Origin: Rhodamnia argentea
Lineage: Eukaryota; Streptophyta; Magnoliopsida; Myrtales; Myrtaceae
NCBI RefSeq assembly: GCF_020921035.1
Contig: NC_063160.1
Span: forward strand, 17,697,095-17,761,094
Direction: 5' to 3'
DNA length: 64,000 bases
Shown here: positions 27,001 to 39,232 of the stretch, piece after piece
Position numbering within the stretch: the first letter of the stretch is position 1
How the letters are laid out: every line of letters begins with the position of its first letter
Position numbers and translations under genes: made by a program
The notes under the pieces: model-generated
Seen by the model: only the letters and a program-made list of their open reading frames with translations
What the model was told of the DNA's origin: nothing
Database searches by the model: none

Positions 27001-28639
27001 ACTCTCTGTCCTCTGGCCTATTTAAGGGATTCAGCATCGTTGCATTTTTGTGCTTAAATTGGTGCACGATTGCATGTGAAAGCGAATCGCTTGCTGTCTA
27101 GACATGGCCTTGGGTAGTTTACTTATGATACTCACTCGATCCTTCTTGTCTTCCTTGTTATTGCTTTATATATTTGAACCACCTAATAAATGCTACATTC
27201 ACCGCAAACTTATAGGCCAACTCACCTATCAGGACTCTAGATGAGCTTAATGTCTCTGAAGTGGTCTCGTCTCCATATTTCCCTTCTATGGTGGAAAGAA
27301 GGCAAGGCAATCTTCGCAGAGATGATTAATTTATATTTTCTAACACTTCCCATGTTGGTTTCACTGAAACTTCTGTTTTGGTTGGTGATAGAGTTGAAAG
27401 CACGAATGAAGTGACTGATCTTGGATTTGGTATGAGGAAAAAGCATCGATGTCTAGTGGTAACAGCACGTGCTCGGTCTTTCCTCTACCACCAGGTGGGC
27501 TTCATATGATACTTTAGTTTACCCGTTGTTCACACTCAATTCTAGAACCAACTCTTTGATTCTCATAAATGAGAGGTCGGCTTTATTGTTTGTTATTTGT
27601 AAATGTTGGAGCTAGCCAGTTGTCTCACCTGAAAGAGCTGCTGACTGTCAGCATGCCTTGATTCTCATAAATGAGAGGTCGGCTTTATTGTTTGTTATTT
27701 GTAAATGTTGGAGCTAGCCAGTTGTCTCATCTGAAAGTGCTGCTGACTGTCAGCATGCCTTGATCCCTTCACACACTATGGATTTTTCATCAATCTGCTT
27801 GAGTAGCCATCAGATTATGATCCCTTCATTGTTCTGCCGGGAAAGTGAAAGGAATAATGGAAATTTTAGTAGTTTTTACAATTATAAGATTGTGCATTTG
27901 TCAATGTATGCTGTCTAGGCTCCAAAATGTGTCGACAACTATATCATTCTGAAATATCTATTTTCAAGAGGAGCGGATGCATGTCACCAAACTGACTGCA
28001 TTTTTTTAAGCTTCAATTCTTTGTAAGACTGATTTGTAGTTGAAGCTCTGGTTCCTTTTGTCAGGTTAGACTGCTAGTTGGTGTTCTTAAATCCGTCGGC
28101 ATGGGAGACTTAACTAGTTCTGATGGTAAGTATTACTTCCCTCTGACTGTTATAGATTTCCAAGTCTTTAATCGATTGGTTCTTGATGGACCTTATGTTG
28201 CTTCTTAAGGAGGTTCAGGATCCAAATTTCATGTCCATTAGACATAAACGATACTCCTGTGTACCGAATACTCTTAATACATACAACATTCAATTGTTGG
28301 ATATTTGTGGAGATTGTCCAAATTTTCTGGCTTGTAATGTAGAAATAAGGTTTCGTATGACTTCATTGAGATAATGTTATCCATGCTTCGCAGGCTTCAT
28401 TCTTATGCATCTTCCTAGCTTTTTCTTGGCTTCTTTGACCTTCCAAGCTTAGGTTCCCTTGTAATTACTTTTATCTTTTTCGACAGAGCTCATTTTCACC
28501 TTAGTTTTGGAAACTGATTTGATTTTGAAAAACATCTTCAGTTGAAAGAATTTTGAACGCAAAGGACGTGACGTCAGCAAGTCCAATGGCTCCTGCATGT
28601 GGTCTCTACCTTGGGCATGTGAAGTATGATCTGCCCTGA
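24003..28639 (+). CDS. TruA-family tRNA pseudouridine synthase
   Basis: Predicted to convert uridines of the tRNA anticodon arm (TruA acts on 38-40) to pseudouridine. Eleven exons: 24003-24266, 24414-24470, 24582-24659, 24916-24969, 25596-25678, 26448-26547, 26634-26696, 27216-27301, 27392-27494, 28065-28125, 28542-28639, giving 348 aa. The start of the TruA fold is YLVAIEYIGTRFSGSQKQPN; the catalytic-loop motif SSRTDAGVHALSNV carries the nucleophile Asp108. Later motifs are VGEHDFSSFRASGCQ and RARSFLYHQVRLLVGVLKSVG, ending GLYLGHVKYDLP. The ~60-residue polar N-terminus could direct localisation, but no clear transit peptide is seen. Exon 8 must end at a GC donor (AAG|GCAAGG, 27302) to avoid an in-frame TAA at 27328; with it all phases fit. 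The ATG at 24003 is the first in frame. Similar to the Arabidopsis At3g06950 family, from memory. Confidence 0.9.
27556..27759. repeat. 102-bp tandem duplication in an intron
   Basis: Two adjacent copies (27556-27657 and 27658-27759) start TTGATTCTCATAAATGAG and end CAGCATGCC. They differ at about two bases (CACC/CATC and AAGAG/AAGTG). They lie in intron 9 of the pseudouridine synthase gene and must be a recent tandem duplication. Confidence 0.95.
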
Positions 28640-29620
28640 TTCCATCTGGGCCTGCCAGTTAATGAGGATTTGGTTTGTATTATGGTGCTGGAAACTTCAA
28701 TGCTCATTAGCTTTTAACGAATGATAGAAAGTGGTCCTCTATTCTCTGCAGCATGTGGAAAAGATGGACGTTTGAAGGGCAATGAAGGGTCGGTACGCAA
28801 AGAAACCTGCTGGGCTGAAATGCAGGGTTGACAATTGCTGCACGTGCAAGTGCATGATGCTTTTTCGCTGCATAGTCTCCCATTTCTAAAGAGAACCTTA
28901 CTGCTTGGCGGCAGTCATTTTCTCACTTCCACATTCAAACATGTTATCGCAGGCTTAAAAGCATTATCTTGTTGGTCGGGTTCGAACAGGATGGTAATTT
29001 TCCTCTTTCTTTGGCTCACCAAAGCTTTTTCGATGGTTGGTTGGATACATACCCTTGTTTTCATCGATCAAAAGTCTGCCATTTGCTTTCTAGATGTTGT
29101 ACTGACTAATCACAAAATGGGAACAGCCAATTATGTATGGGTTCATCAAGAGCATGAATGGGTTGTACATGCTTTGGCCCAAGGAAAGAGAGAAGAAAAA
29201 GGCTTGGACATGCAAGTTGCAGTCAGTTTCAAGGCTATTGCATCAAAAAATAACACTTGACCATCTCCCCTTCCTCTACCACCCCATGCCAAAACCCCAA
29301 AAAAGGAAGAAACCGTGCCTAATAAAGGCTGACTGATCTAGAAATATTAATTAATTCAATAAGTTAGTCATCTTGTGTCGAACTTTTCTGGTCTACCGGT
29401 AAAAGCAGAACGTCCAACCAGATTTCACTTTGCAGTTGGCTCTACAAGGTGGCTCAACCGCACCGAGTCCTCTGATCCTACATTGATAAGAATGCAAGTC
29501 GCAAGCACATCAAGAGATTATATAATACCATGTTGTTACATCCAAAATTTGAAACTGCAACAACAATTTCTCTGCTAATCTAATTCTAAGTTGGTTAAAC
29601 ATAAGATCAATACCAAGTGA
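28640..29620. other. Convergent intergenic spacer
   Basis: This holds the 3'UTRs of two convergent genes. A 141-codon plus-strand frame (28835-29260) starts with TTG and matches nothing I know; it is most likely chance. Confidence 0.5.
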
Positions 29621-32600
29621 CTACTTCATGAGTGACTCAACAGTCGCATGAAGAAAACTACGTGTATCGCGAGGACGGGGCACAAGTGAATGAGGCCCAC
29701 TCCAAACAGAATTACGTTTTTCGGGGAAGAGAGCTCCACATATACTTAAAAGCATCGGATTCCCGCAGAAGTTCTCATACAGCAGAGCTTTGTGATTCCT
29801 CTCCATCTCCTGCAACCATCAGACCACATCCTTCAATAATTCATTTTTCACCACAAGCCCTAGAGTGAACTGCTTATTTCTCCTGAACTAACTGGGTAAT
29901 TCCAAACATGGAGTATACACAGCCACCAGAAAAATAGCAAGAAGATTTGGAGGCCTTGTACAGCACCTCTGTAGTGGTCTCACCAGGCCAAAAAACAAAA
30001 GTTAGGTACTTAATTGGCCCACATAACATATCAGTCCAGCAAGCAGTGGAACTGTTCTATGATGAGGACATTCTGCAGTAATTATAAAATGAAGTAGAGT
30101 ATACTACCTTCTGCTTTTGTAGCTGAACTGTTTCAGTTTCTTCACGTGGATCCCCTATGTTTTCTTTCAGCATGCTATCTACAAGTCCCCCGCTCAACTC
30201 CACTATAGTTTGTGAGGTGGAAGGATCTTCCCCCAAAGATTTGCCAGACTGCAACTGCTCCGGAGTTTGAGTTTCAATGTCTTTTTGAATCTCCATGTCG
30301 TTCTCGCCCTCCTCCTCACCATTGTCATTATCCTTTTCCAGCCGAGGACTGTTTTGCTGCTGCGGAAGCTCCAATTCAACTTCCTCTCCTTTTTCTTCCT
30401 GTTCAATATCCGCATTGTGGTCCAGAGAATCATCTGCATCTGATGATGAATCCTCAGCGACCGGACTTTCCACAAGAGATGTGTCCTTAAAAGACACAAT
30501 AATCAAAGAAAGAATCAAAACAAAGCTCCAACAGAGTCCTATTAGGAAAGGACTCAGTTAAATTTTGCAGAATAACAATCAACAAGCACCATGCTATTCG
30601 AACTATATTCACAGATCCAACAAAGCAGTGATTGTTGGCAACATTCTGTTGCATATGTCAAAAGATGGTGATTCTGCCCTACTAGAGTACATTGTGAGGC
30701 TCTAGTGCATACAGAAAATGCAAACATTAACCTATACATATCAAGTAAATTGCAACAGCAAAATTCTGGAGAAAAGAGAAACAGAGGGCATTGGGTAATA
30801 GCTTGCCCATTAGGTGCAAACAAATCAAAAGCTCAAGATGGTACCCCATTGCAAAAAAAAATTACTATTAGTACAGTAGACACAAACTTGTGCTATCTAA
30901 AACCAGAATAAGAACCTCAAATCATTACGCGGCATGCTTTACCAGGAGAAAAAAAAAAGGTGTTGGAAGTTACCTCTTGCTTCAACTCATCACCAATTCC
31001 AGTCTGACCTCTAGCCATTCTTTCCTTATCCTCCCGCTCTTTCCTCCGCCGCTTTAACACGCAGATAGCACATAAACAATCATTTTTATGGCGTCTCATT
31101 CTGCATTTAGATAAAGCTCAAGACATCATCACTTCTAGTAAGAAAAACTAAAGCACTTCTCTACTTGCCTAGGAATACGTCATAAACTGAGTGCTAAGAG
31201 GGAAAAGAATGACCCGTATGATCATAACACCATACAAGTAATATTGAGCCAAAAGAAAATTCAGCATAATCAATCACTGAAATGAATCACCAAAACATGC
31301 AATCCAACTAATTTATTTCAAAGCTAGAGCAGTTGCTGACCAAGGGGGACTGGTGGCAGCCCGTGCCAGTCCCAAAATACAGTGGCTCAATAGTCGCATT
31401 GTGATATCGATCAAATTTTGGATTAACTATACTTCCAAGGAAACCATTGGTCATTTTACATGGAAAAGAAGAACCCTGGCTAAAATGCTCTATGTCTCAA
31501 TGACAAGGAAATCAACTATTTCCTTCTCGTTGTAAAGTAATTCCGCAATATGCTGCCACGCCACAACTGACCGCAATCCACCTTCAATTAAGCATGCCAG
31601 CTACTAGCTTCTGTTCATGAAAATCTCCTCACGAGCTTCAGTAAAATGATGTAAAAGCATCCCACATGGGTTCTCTACACTTATCATCATATCAATGGAA
31701 GCTTCCATGAAATCCTGGTATTTTAATAAAAAAAAGTTGACTTTTTTGAATCTTTTATCATGTCTACAGCGATGTATAAAGTAGCTGAAAATAACCACTA
31801 TAGGCAGATAGAGCAAGAATCTTATTTGCATGATGTTCGTTTCGATCATAGCCAATTTTCCCATGAGAGAATGAGAGTAAAACTTCATTCTAGGAAGTTG
31901 ATACAGCATCTTCACCAAATCTCAAGCAATTGTAAGTTCATGGTCAAATACTAAAGCCATTCCTTGCAGACTCTCTCCATTTTCAATCCAGACCAGAATT
32001 TTACTATCGGGCTATAAGAGAAAACCTTAACTTCTTCTCGCCCTCTTTGAACCTCTAATTCAAAAACTTCCTTTACCAGCTGGTGACATCAAATATACTC
32101 TCCTTTCCAGAATATGCTAGCATCTCATGAAAAAATCATCAGAGCAGCCATATAAAATGATCATTATCATCGTACCGCAAAGAACAGGCTTGCAGGATAT
32201 ACACTGGTTTGATTTTTCAGGACTTGAAAAAGAAGTGAGAGGTTCCGAGATCCACCATTATATAACCTAGAGTGCCACAGCAAAAATATTGCCTCTCTTC
32301 TATCTAAGGAAATGCACTGAATACCAACAGAATCAAAAGGAAAGATAGATTGGCATATCCGCTCCAGCTGCTACTATACCTGCTAACAAGTGGGAAAGGA
32401 AAATTTCGCTCTTCAAACTAGCCAGCTAACTATATTTATAAAGTTTTGTCTTTATTGGCATTGGTACACTGAATCATGTAAAAATGGAGTTCCCTTCCAC
32501 AGCAACAGCGCATAACGTGTCATGTATCCATAAAACTTTAGGTTTTTGGTCTTGCTCATTTCACCAAAACTTGAAGTATGTGAAGAAGAAATAACAAACA

Positions 32601-34753
32601 TACCCAGGACGTTTCTTTGATTTGTATTTACCAACTTTTGTTTGTACCTTTCCTTGGCTAGACATATCAGCTTGCTGGGTTTCGCCATCTGAAATTAAAA
32701 CAAATAATAAAAAGTTCAGTGTAAAAAATGAACTCTGGTGTCACCTAGCACAATGATATTGGTGAACCATGAAGGCAAGCAATGGTGAAGGCTATATCAG
32801 AGCTAAAAAACGACAATAACAAGAACGATGTACATACTAACATTCAAAGGGGCACCAAAAATACACAGAGATCAACCATGAAAGACAAGCAGGGCACAAA
32901 TAAAAGAAACAGACATGTGTAACCCAAAGACCAAGAACTAGGAGCCATGTCAATACACTTATCCAGTACTGTGCTCTTTCGGTCATGGTAGACTACTATT
33001 AGAGTCGTCAATGTCTACAGAATCATAGAACTAAAGTAGGCCTTCTACTGATTTCTGTTATCCTTCCTTCGGTGAATAGAGCAGGGTTGAAAAAATCTCT
33101 TTTACCAAATCAGGGTGGACCATCAACTTGCAGAACACAACCTCCTGCCTTTCTAAACGTAGTAAAGAGACAAAAGGAGGAGTTGAAACGTCCCAACATG
33201 GTTAACCTGCCAGTCATCAGACAATATGGGTTCGAAAGAATATCTCACCTCATTCATAATGAGGTCGATACTCAAAAAGATCGCTCAAGCTCAACAGATA
33301 CTATTAGACATCATTCCCGAAAGTTCGAATTGCAAGGATAAAACGAAACTTGTTTAGCAAAACTACATGGTTCAATATCAGCTATTACAAAGAGAAAGAG
33401 AGAACTGACCATTGGTTCCTTTGCCTTGTTCAGTGTATAAACCAGCTGCAGTCCAATACTTCATAAAATTTTTCTTCACCCGCCTCATTAAATCCAGGAT
33501 GTAGTCACCCTTATTGTTGTACTTGTAACAGTTCCCCCAAATGTACTTTACATCATTAAAAACGTCCGCCGAATCAAGATATTTAACACCATTTTCAAGA
33601 TTGCTGCATATTGTTCCAAAGTCCATTGGAGTATCAATGACATCAAAATAGTCCTGGACCAAAACAGTCCCCCAGCAAATGCAACAAAGAAAATTTTAAT
33701 TAGATAGACTGAATGGATGAAGCATAGTAGAAACAAGCATCTAGCCAAGTGATTTCCCCCTCCCTCCACAGTATTCTTTTTTTTGCTTTTGTTTTTTGGG
33801 GAGCAACAATCTAACATAGAACCAGAAAAGACTGCTGCATAACAGCAATTCAAGAAATTAGTAACACGATGCGGCCCATAAAAAATGTTTTCCCAGTACA
33901 ATGAACAATTGACCCCTGGAAAGTGCATATAGTACTTACAGGTATTTGCAAAGCAACGGGATCCACAGGAACGTTGAAAGGTTCCGCTGCATCCATTTTC
34001 ATTACCTTCTTAATGACCTGAAAAATATTTATGCGCAAAAATCAAATCCGGAAAGAAAAACACTACCCCCCTCTATCCCACAAAAACTGAAATAAAATCC
34101 ACAATTTGGATATCTTAAAAATTTCTGCAGGTCCCTCGATCATCTATTACCATCAACGCAGCATCTAACTCCTCCTTATTGTAGCGAGAGCCTTGATACA
34201 GGGCTCTTGGCTCCTTTTGATGTGAACTCTCGCCTTCCCCTACTACTGCATGAGTATTACTTGTCTGACTGCGAGAGGAAACTATCGCCCTTGACGTCTT
34301 AATTTTGATGCTCCCAGCTTTCTTTGCAGGATTAGCAGGAAAAGCCGCGATTGTTTCGGCCAAAGAGTTGGCACTGTCGTCCATTTTCTCAGAGATTGTA
34401 CCCTGTTTCTCTAAGCCCTGGTGGCTGCTCTTGTCAGTATCACTGCGAGAGGGTGCATCCGAAGAAGCGCCTCGTGATTCCAAATATTTTGAAGTCTTGA
34501 GCTTGACTTTGACATGCCCCACCGATCTCCCAGTTGTCCTATCGATGGAGCCGTCCGGATTAATATTTGCAACATTGCACGGTTGATCGGTCCCTGACGA
34601 GGAAGGTGTATCGGCTTCCATTTCGGACTCATGTCCCTTGGGATCGGCACCCTCCATGCCGAGATTACCTTCATTAGGTCTCGACGTCTCAGTTGCAGCC
34701 ACTGCGACAGAGCTCTTCGGTTTGCCTTTCTTGTGTCCACGCTTGCGCTTCAT
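29621..34753 (-). CDS. Single-bromodomain nuclear protein
   Basis: Likely a chromatin reader that binds acetylated histone tails. Seven exons on the minus strand: 34753-34151, 34017-33940, 33653-33410, 32688-32604, 31100-30974, 30485-30108, 29809-29621, giving 567 aa with all phases matching. Order: basic start MKRKRGHKKGKPK (possible nuclear signal); Ser/Thr-rich linker; bromodomain at about 193-300 with PMDFGTI and the acetyl-lysine-binding Asn273 in YKYNN; a Cys/basic motif RRHKNDCLCAICVLKRRRKE (about 339-358), which I recall from the plant bromodomain proteins of the At1g58025/At5g46550 type; an acidic coiled region in exon 6 (380-505); and a conserved-looking C-terminal piece (506-567). 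The protein lacks an ET domain, so it is not a GTE/BET protein. An upstream in-frame extension begins with a non-ATG codon. Confidence 0.85.
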
Positions 34754-35950
34754 GTTACAGTGATCTACGAGCTTCGTAAAAGCTCCAACAAGCAATCAAG
34801 CAAGAGGGTTCAGTATCACTGCTGCCCTTCTCTTTCTTTATCAGCTGCTTCAACTGAATTATGACTACACGCAAAGCCAGAGGTCGCCCATCAACGATTT
34901 CGCCAACACAAGACAGCATAATCAAAAGGATCAAGCATATTTCAAAAGCTGCCCTGCAGACATTGTAGTACTGAAAGAGAAAGGCGAACAGAAAACGCCA
35001 CCACCGAAAGAAAGGACCACAAGAAGAAGCATAGCCTAACTAAACTGGAAAAAGGTAAGAACTTTGGTGCGCATATGATGGAGGATGAAACTGAGAGCAA
35101 GAACAAGAACACGAAGCCGGACGGAAAAGATGTGTTTTTGGTTCATGGAAGTCCCCCAATTGGTTCCCGGATGAATCATCGGAAACCTCGAATGGTGGGT
35201 CCGCGAAGAAACGGGTAAATAAAAACCGCATCAAGCAGCCAAAACTTGAAAAAAAATCGACGATACTAGATCAACTTAAATCTTACTCAGAAATCCACGT
35301 AATTGATCAGACAAAGCTCGAGCAAATCCCCGAAGGAGGTTCGTGTTGTTTGAGAGACAGAGACTCAGACAGAAACAGACACAGGGACAAGGCCTTCAGT
35401 TAAGTGAAACGACGTCGCCTCAACGAGGATTGCGGGCTGGCCTAGCGAAGATTAGGTGATGGGCCCTAAAGAGGCCCACATCATTTTTACTTGCTCCTAA
35501 AGTCAAGAGCCAGATTTCGACCAAAAAAGAAGTAAAAAAAAGAAAAGAAAAGTCAATAGCCAGACCAGAAAACATTGGACCAAGTCAACTAATCGAAAAA
35601 AGTCAAACGGCCAGCCGCTCCTAACTACTACGTTTGAACAACTACATAACTTCACGCACGTGCATACGATTAGTTTAAACTTCAAAGAACGTTCTCGTGG
35701 TTCCCACCCGAGATACTCTTCCACGAAACTCCATGGAAGCTATCTTCTTCCTCTTCTTCTTCTTCTTCTTCCGACGTAAGCTCACGCGGCACCTAACCAT
35801 CCTCATCGTATTCCAACACGTTACTCTTATATATAAACAGACTTGTCTCCCCCCCCCTCCATTTCACAATCCCACACGCTTTACACCCCAGAAACAACAT
35901 TTTTTTCCATCCGCCAAACTTCTCCTCGCGATCTCATTCGCCTCTCGAAG
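34754..35950. other. Divergent promoter region, bromodomain and DMP genes
   Basis: The two genes point away from each other across 1.2 kb. On the bromodomain side, GGGCCC and AGGCCCA site II-like words lie at about 35461-35480, suggesting a transcription start near 35.4 kb and a long or spliced leader. On the DMP side, a CACGTG G-box lies near 35657 and a CTT repeat at 35743-35770. Confidence 0.5.
35828..35837 (+). promoter_or_regulatory. TATA box of the DMP gene
   Basis: TATATATAAA lies 114 bases before the ATG at 35951. This leaves room for a leader of roughly 80-90 bases, typical of a compact plant promoter. Confidence 0.7.
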
Positions 35951-36628
35951 ATGTCCGATTTGAGAACCAGGACTACGTCCACCAAGCGGCCATCTGTGCC
36001 GGCCACGAGCGAAGCTTCGACCAGCAGCGGCAGCGGCAGCGACCATGAGCCGGAGACGCCCAAGAGCCTCCAGCGGCCGTCTTCCTTCTCGCAGCGGGCG
36101 ATATCGCAGACTCTCACCGGCACGGCCAACTTGGCCAACCTCCTCCCGACGGGAACCCTCTTGGCCTTCCAGCTCCTGATGCCGGTCTTCACCAACAACG
36201 GCTCGTGCGACTCCGCCACGCGCCCGCTCACCATCATCCTCCTCGCGGTGCTCGCCGCGTCCTGCTTCATCGCTAGTTTCACGGACAGCGTCAAGTCATC
36301 CGATGGCCAGGTCTACTACGGATTCGCGACGTCGAAAGGACTGTACCTCTTCGACACGACCGTCCCGAGCACGAGCCTGCCCGATCTGAGCAAGCACAAA
36401 CGGGGGTTCATAGACTGGGTCCACGCGCTGCTATCGGTGCTGGTGTTCGGAGCGGTGGCCTTGAGGGACAAGAACGTGGTGAGATGCCTGTACCCGCAGG
36501 CAGGGCACGAGGCGCAGGAGGTTATGGACATTGTTCCGGTCGGAATTGGCCTCATCTGCAGCTTGCTCTTTGTTGTTTTTCCTACAAGAAGGCACGGGAT
36601 CGGGTATCCCATCTCGCCGGGAAAGTGA
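35951..36628 (+). CDS. DMP family (DUF679) membrane protein
   Basis: Intronless gene for a 225-aa plant-specific membrane protein. After a Ser-rich cytosolic N-terminus (about 1-50) comes the DUF679 core starting SQTLTGTANLANLLPTGTLL. It has four predicted membrane spans: around 60-80, 95-115, 155-175 and 195-215. The family hallmarks DGQVYYGFAT, RGFIDWVHALLSVLVFGAVAL and CLYPQAGHEAQEVMDIVPVGIG are present. DMPs act in membrane remodelling during senescence and vacuole/ER dynamics; the DMP8/9 branch acts in gamete fusion. Nothing here assigns this copy to a branch. The ATG at 35951 fits the TATA box and family length. The whole frame is GC-rich compared with its surroundings. Confidence 0.92.
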   Translation: MSDLRTRTTSTKRPSVPATSEASTSSGSGSDHEPETPKSLQRPSSFSQRAISQTLTGTANLANLLPTGTLLAFQLLMPVFTNNGSCDSATRPLTIILLAVLAASCFIASFTDSVKSSDGQVYYGFATSKGLYLFDTTVPSTSLPDLSKHKRGFIDWVHALLSVLVFGAVALRDKNVVRCLYPQAGHEAQEVMDIVPVGIGLICSLLFVVFPTRRHGIGYPISPGK

Positions 36629-39232
36629 TCAACACCATTGTTGTGTTCATCAGGGGGATGTGGTGTTATCTGATCTGATCTGGTCAATCACTTGATTTGA
36701 GTTTGGAGTCCTTGATTCTTTTTTTGAATTCAGAGGGGAGGCTGTAGCTTGTATCAAATAGTCCCCTCCCGCTCTCATTTCCTCGTCGTTTTATCTGGTT
36801 TAGTCATAAAATTGTCTGATAAGACAAATGGACAGCATTCGGAGCAAATAAGAAGAAATTGGTACATAATCAGTGCCAATAGACAATCAGTTCTTTCACC
36901 GCTGACTTATTTCTCTGTATTGCTCTGATTTATGCGATTCATCAAACTTGTGGCAAGAGACTCGGGTGTTTAGCAAGCCGAATTCAGGTCGGAAGCGATT
37001 GTGTCCATGAGATCTGTCGATAACCTTGCAAACGAGAAAAACAGAAGCAGAGCCGAGAGCAAACGTGGCTCTAAAGGGCCTTTTTGCTCTTTGCCTTTTC
37101 CCAAGTTGAAGCGAGAATGGAGCTATCCATAAAGTCATAAACCGCAGAGTGTCCAGTCTTTAACAAAGCGAACGTCAACCAACGAATTAAGAGGATTAAG
37201 CAGGGAAGTAGAAACTTTAGAAAGAATCCAACTGGAGATCACAACGGACATCCTGCCAGTACGCTGACCGGTCCGGCGTCGTCAAATAGGCGCCACGACA
37301 GTGAGCACATCTCCGCTCATGGCGGCGGGAAGAGCAGCTTGCTCTAACATCCCTGGGAAGAGCCATTTGGATGTCTGTTTTGCCTACGCCTATCCTGTTA
37401 CATGAGATGCGAAGAGGTACCTCCATTCCTCAGCTGTGGAAGCTGCAGGCCGGAAAACATAGGTGGTCGCGGTTGATTACATGAGATACCGAGCATGGAT
37501 TGTGAAAACTGGAAGCAGCACTTTTCATCTTCTTAGCTGAGATAAGAACCGCGAAACAAACGGAAAACCGAGTTCGCAGATATAGGGTCTGTAGCTTTCC
37601 TGGAGTACATAAACACAGCTAAAAACTAAAGCTTTCTGCATTCGTTGCGGTGAGCTTGGAGTAGACATCATCTCATTTCCCATTTAAAATAAATAAATGA
37701 AGTTTGGGGTCTATGATTGGTACAAAAGGGGCAGAGTCCAGGCCAACTTATCTTTCTGGTCTCGCCCGCCATACGCGGTCTGGCGTCGAAAACATTAAAA
37801 GGACGGCTCGCCTCAGTTTCTCACCTCGGACATACATCTGCTTAAGGAAATTCAATGTTGTCCCACTAGTCTTGCCACGGCTTCAGAATTTCTAGAATAC
37901 CGGGTTCAAAATGGTGATAGAAAGTATTGTGATGATTCTTAGGTTAAGCCCTTTTCCATCTAGTTATAAAGAGAGTCTATATACATTTAGGTGATACTCT
38001 CTTTATGCAAGCAAGCATTAGTCGAAACTAAAAGATGTAAGATTTTTCTATAGTTCCATAAGGCATAGACTAGAAGACATCAAACACGTCACGACATTAG
38101 GAGTTGATTGTGTGTTCCTGCTTCTACAATTCAAGACGTCTGTGGGGGCATCACCCAAAAAAGGAGCCATGAAATTAGTTGGCCTTAAAAAGGGTAAATC
38201 CTGGAGTTTGCCATTAACGAAGGATTGTGTCGCACTAAAACGTATAATAACATGGTAAATTGAACTATCATACTTTGCGAATTCTGACATATAATCATGA
38301 GCATAACGATTTCAGGGCTAGACGCCATTTACAAGTTTGCTTATAATTGAATTCGGGACATCTAAATATAAAATCTAATGGATCATAATTGGCGAATCAT
38401 GGAGATCAGTTTGTGAGGCACTTCGTCCATGAAGTACATGGCGGGGAGATCACAGATACGTCAGGGACAGATCCGTGTAGCAGAAGCCGCAGATTTCTGG
38501 AAAATGGAACTCACATTGTACTTGTTTTAGTTCAGTTGACAGGTGAATCAGGATGCCGCTGAAAAGAAGGTAATGAGCTCTATAGGCGTCCAAGGCTTTA
38601 TGGAAAACCATGGCGCATGAGGTTCAGTTACCAGATAGTGGAATGATACATTTAAGTAACACATCAACAATCTAAGCATTCCATCATCATTTCCTTGTTC
38701 TGAAGGAACAAAAAATGGCACCTGAAGCACCTTCATTTGCTTTACAATGAGATGAATTCGCAACATGATATTTTGGTGAAGCTTCCTGAAATACAATGGT
38801 TGGTACCCTATAAATCAGTAAGGGCCAAAATTTTTACTCATTGTCAGAGCTAAACTACTGAGAGAAGGGGCAGAAGGCCATCATTAATAGGAATTCCCCC
38901 TTTAATCCACCCTCCTGAATCTACTCCTCACATTTACAGTGATTCCATCAGCCCTAGCCTCCTCCAGTTAGCAATGCTAAATCCCTCGTCATGTCAGTGA
39001 AAGGGGACATTGAAGATTCAACACTCTTCCAACTGGGAAGTGCAACGCATTTTAGCAGTAAATTACTCCTGTCTGTCAAATGCGGTCGCTTGTCAGTCTT
39101 TGATATCAATCTTTGAGATTAACCGATGAACTTGAGAGTTTTCTCAGTTGGCAAAGTTCCGACAATAGAGAATTGATGGTCAGCCAGATCAGGAAAATGC
39201 ACCCTGATGATGGCTCGAGAATCTGTCCCTTT
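36629..39232. other. Intergenic between DMP and POLLUX genes
   Basis: This holds the DMP 3'UTR on the left and the POLLUX 3'UTR on the right. The longest frames are 80-88 codons and without family resemblance. I saw no repeat ends or RNA genes. Confidence 0.5.

Noticed and set aside
28835-29260. 141-codon plus-strand frame after the pseudouridine synthase
   Set aside because: It starts with TTG, has no family resemblance and lies in the 3' flank.
35695-35963. 88-codon plus-strand frame before the DMP gene
   Set aside because: It runs through a CTT repeat and the TATA box and does not share the DMP frame.
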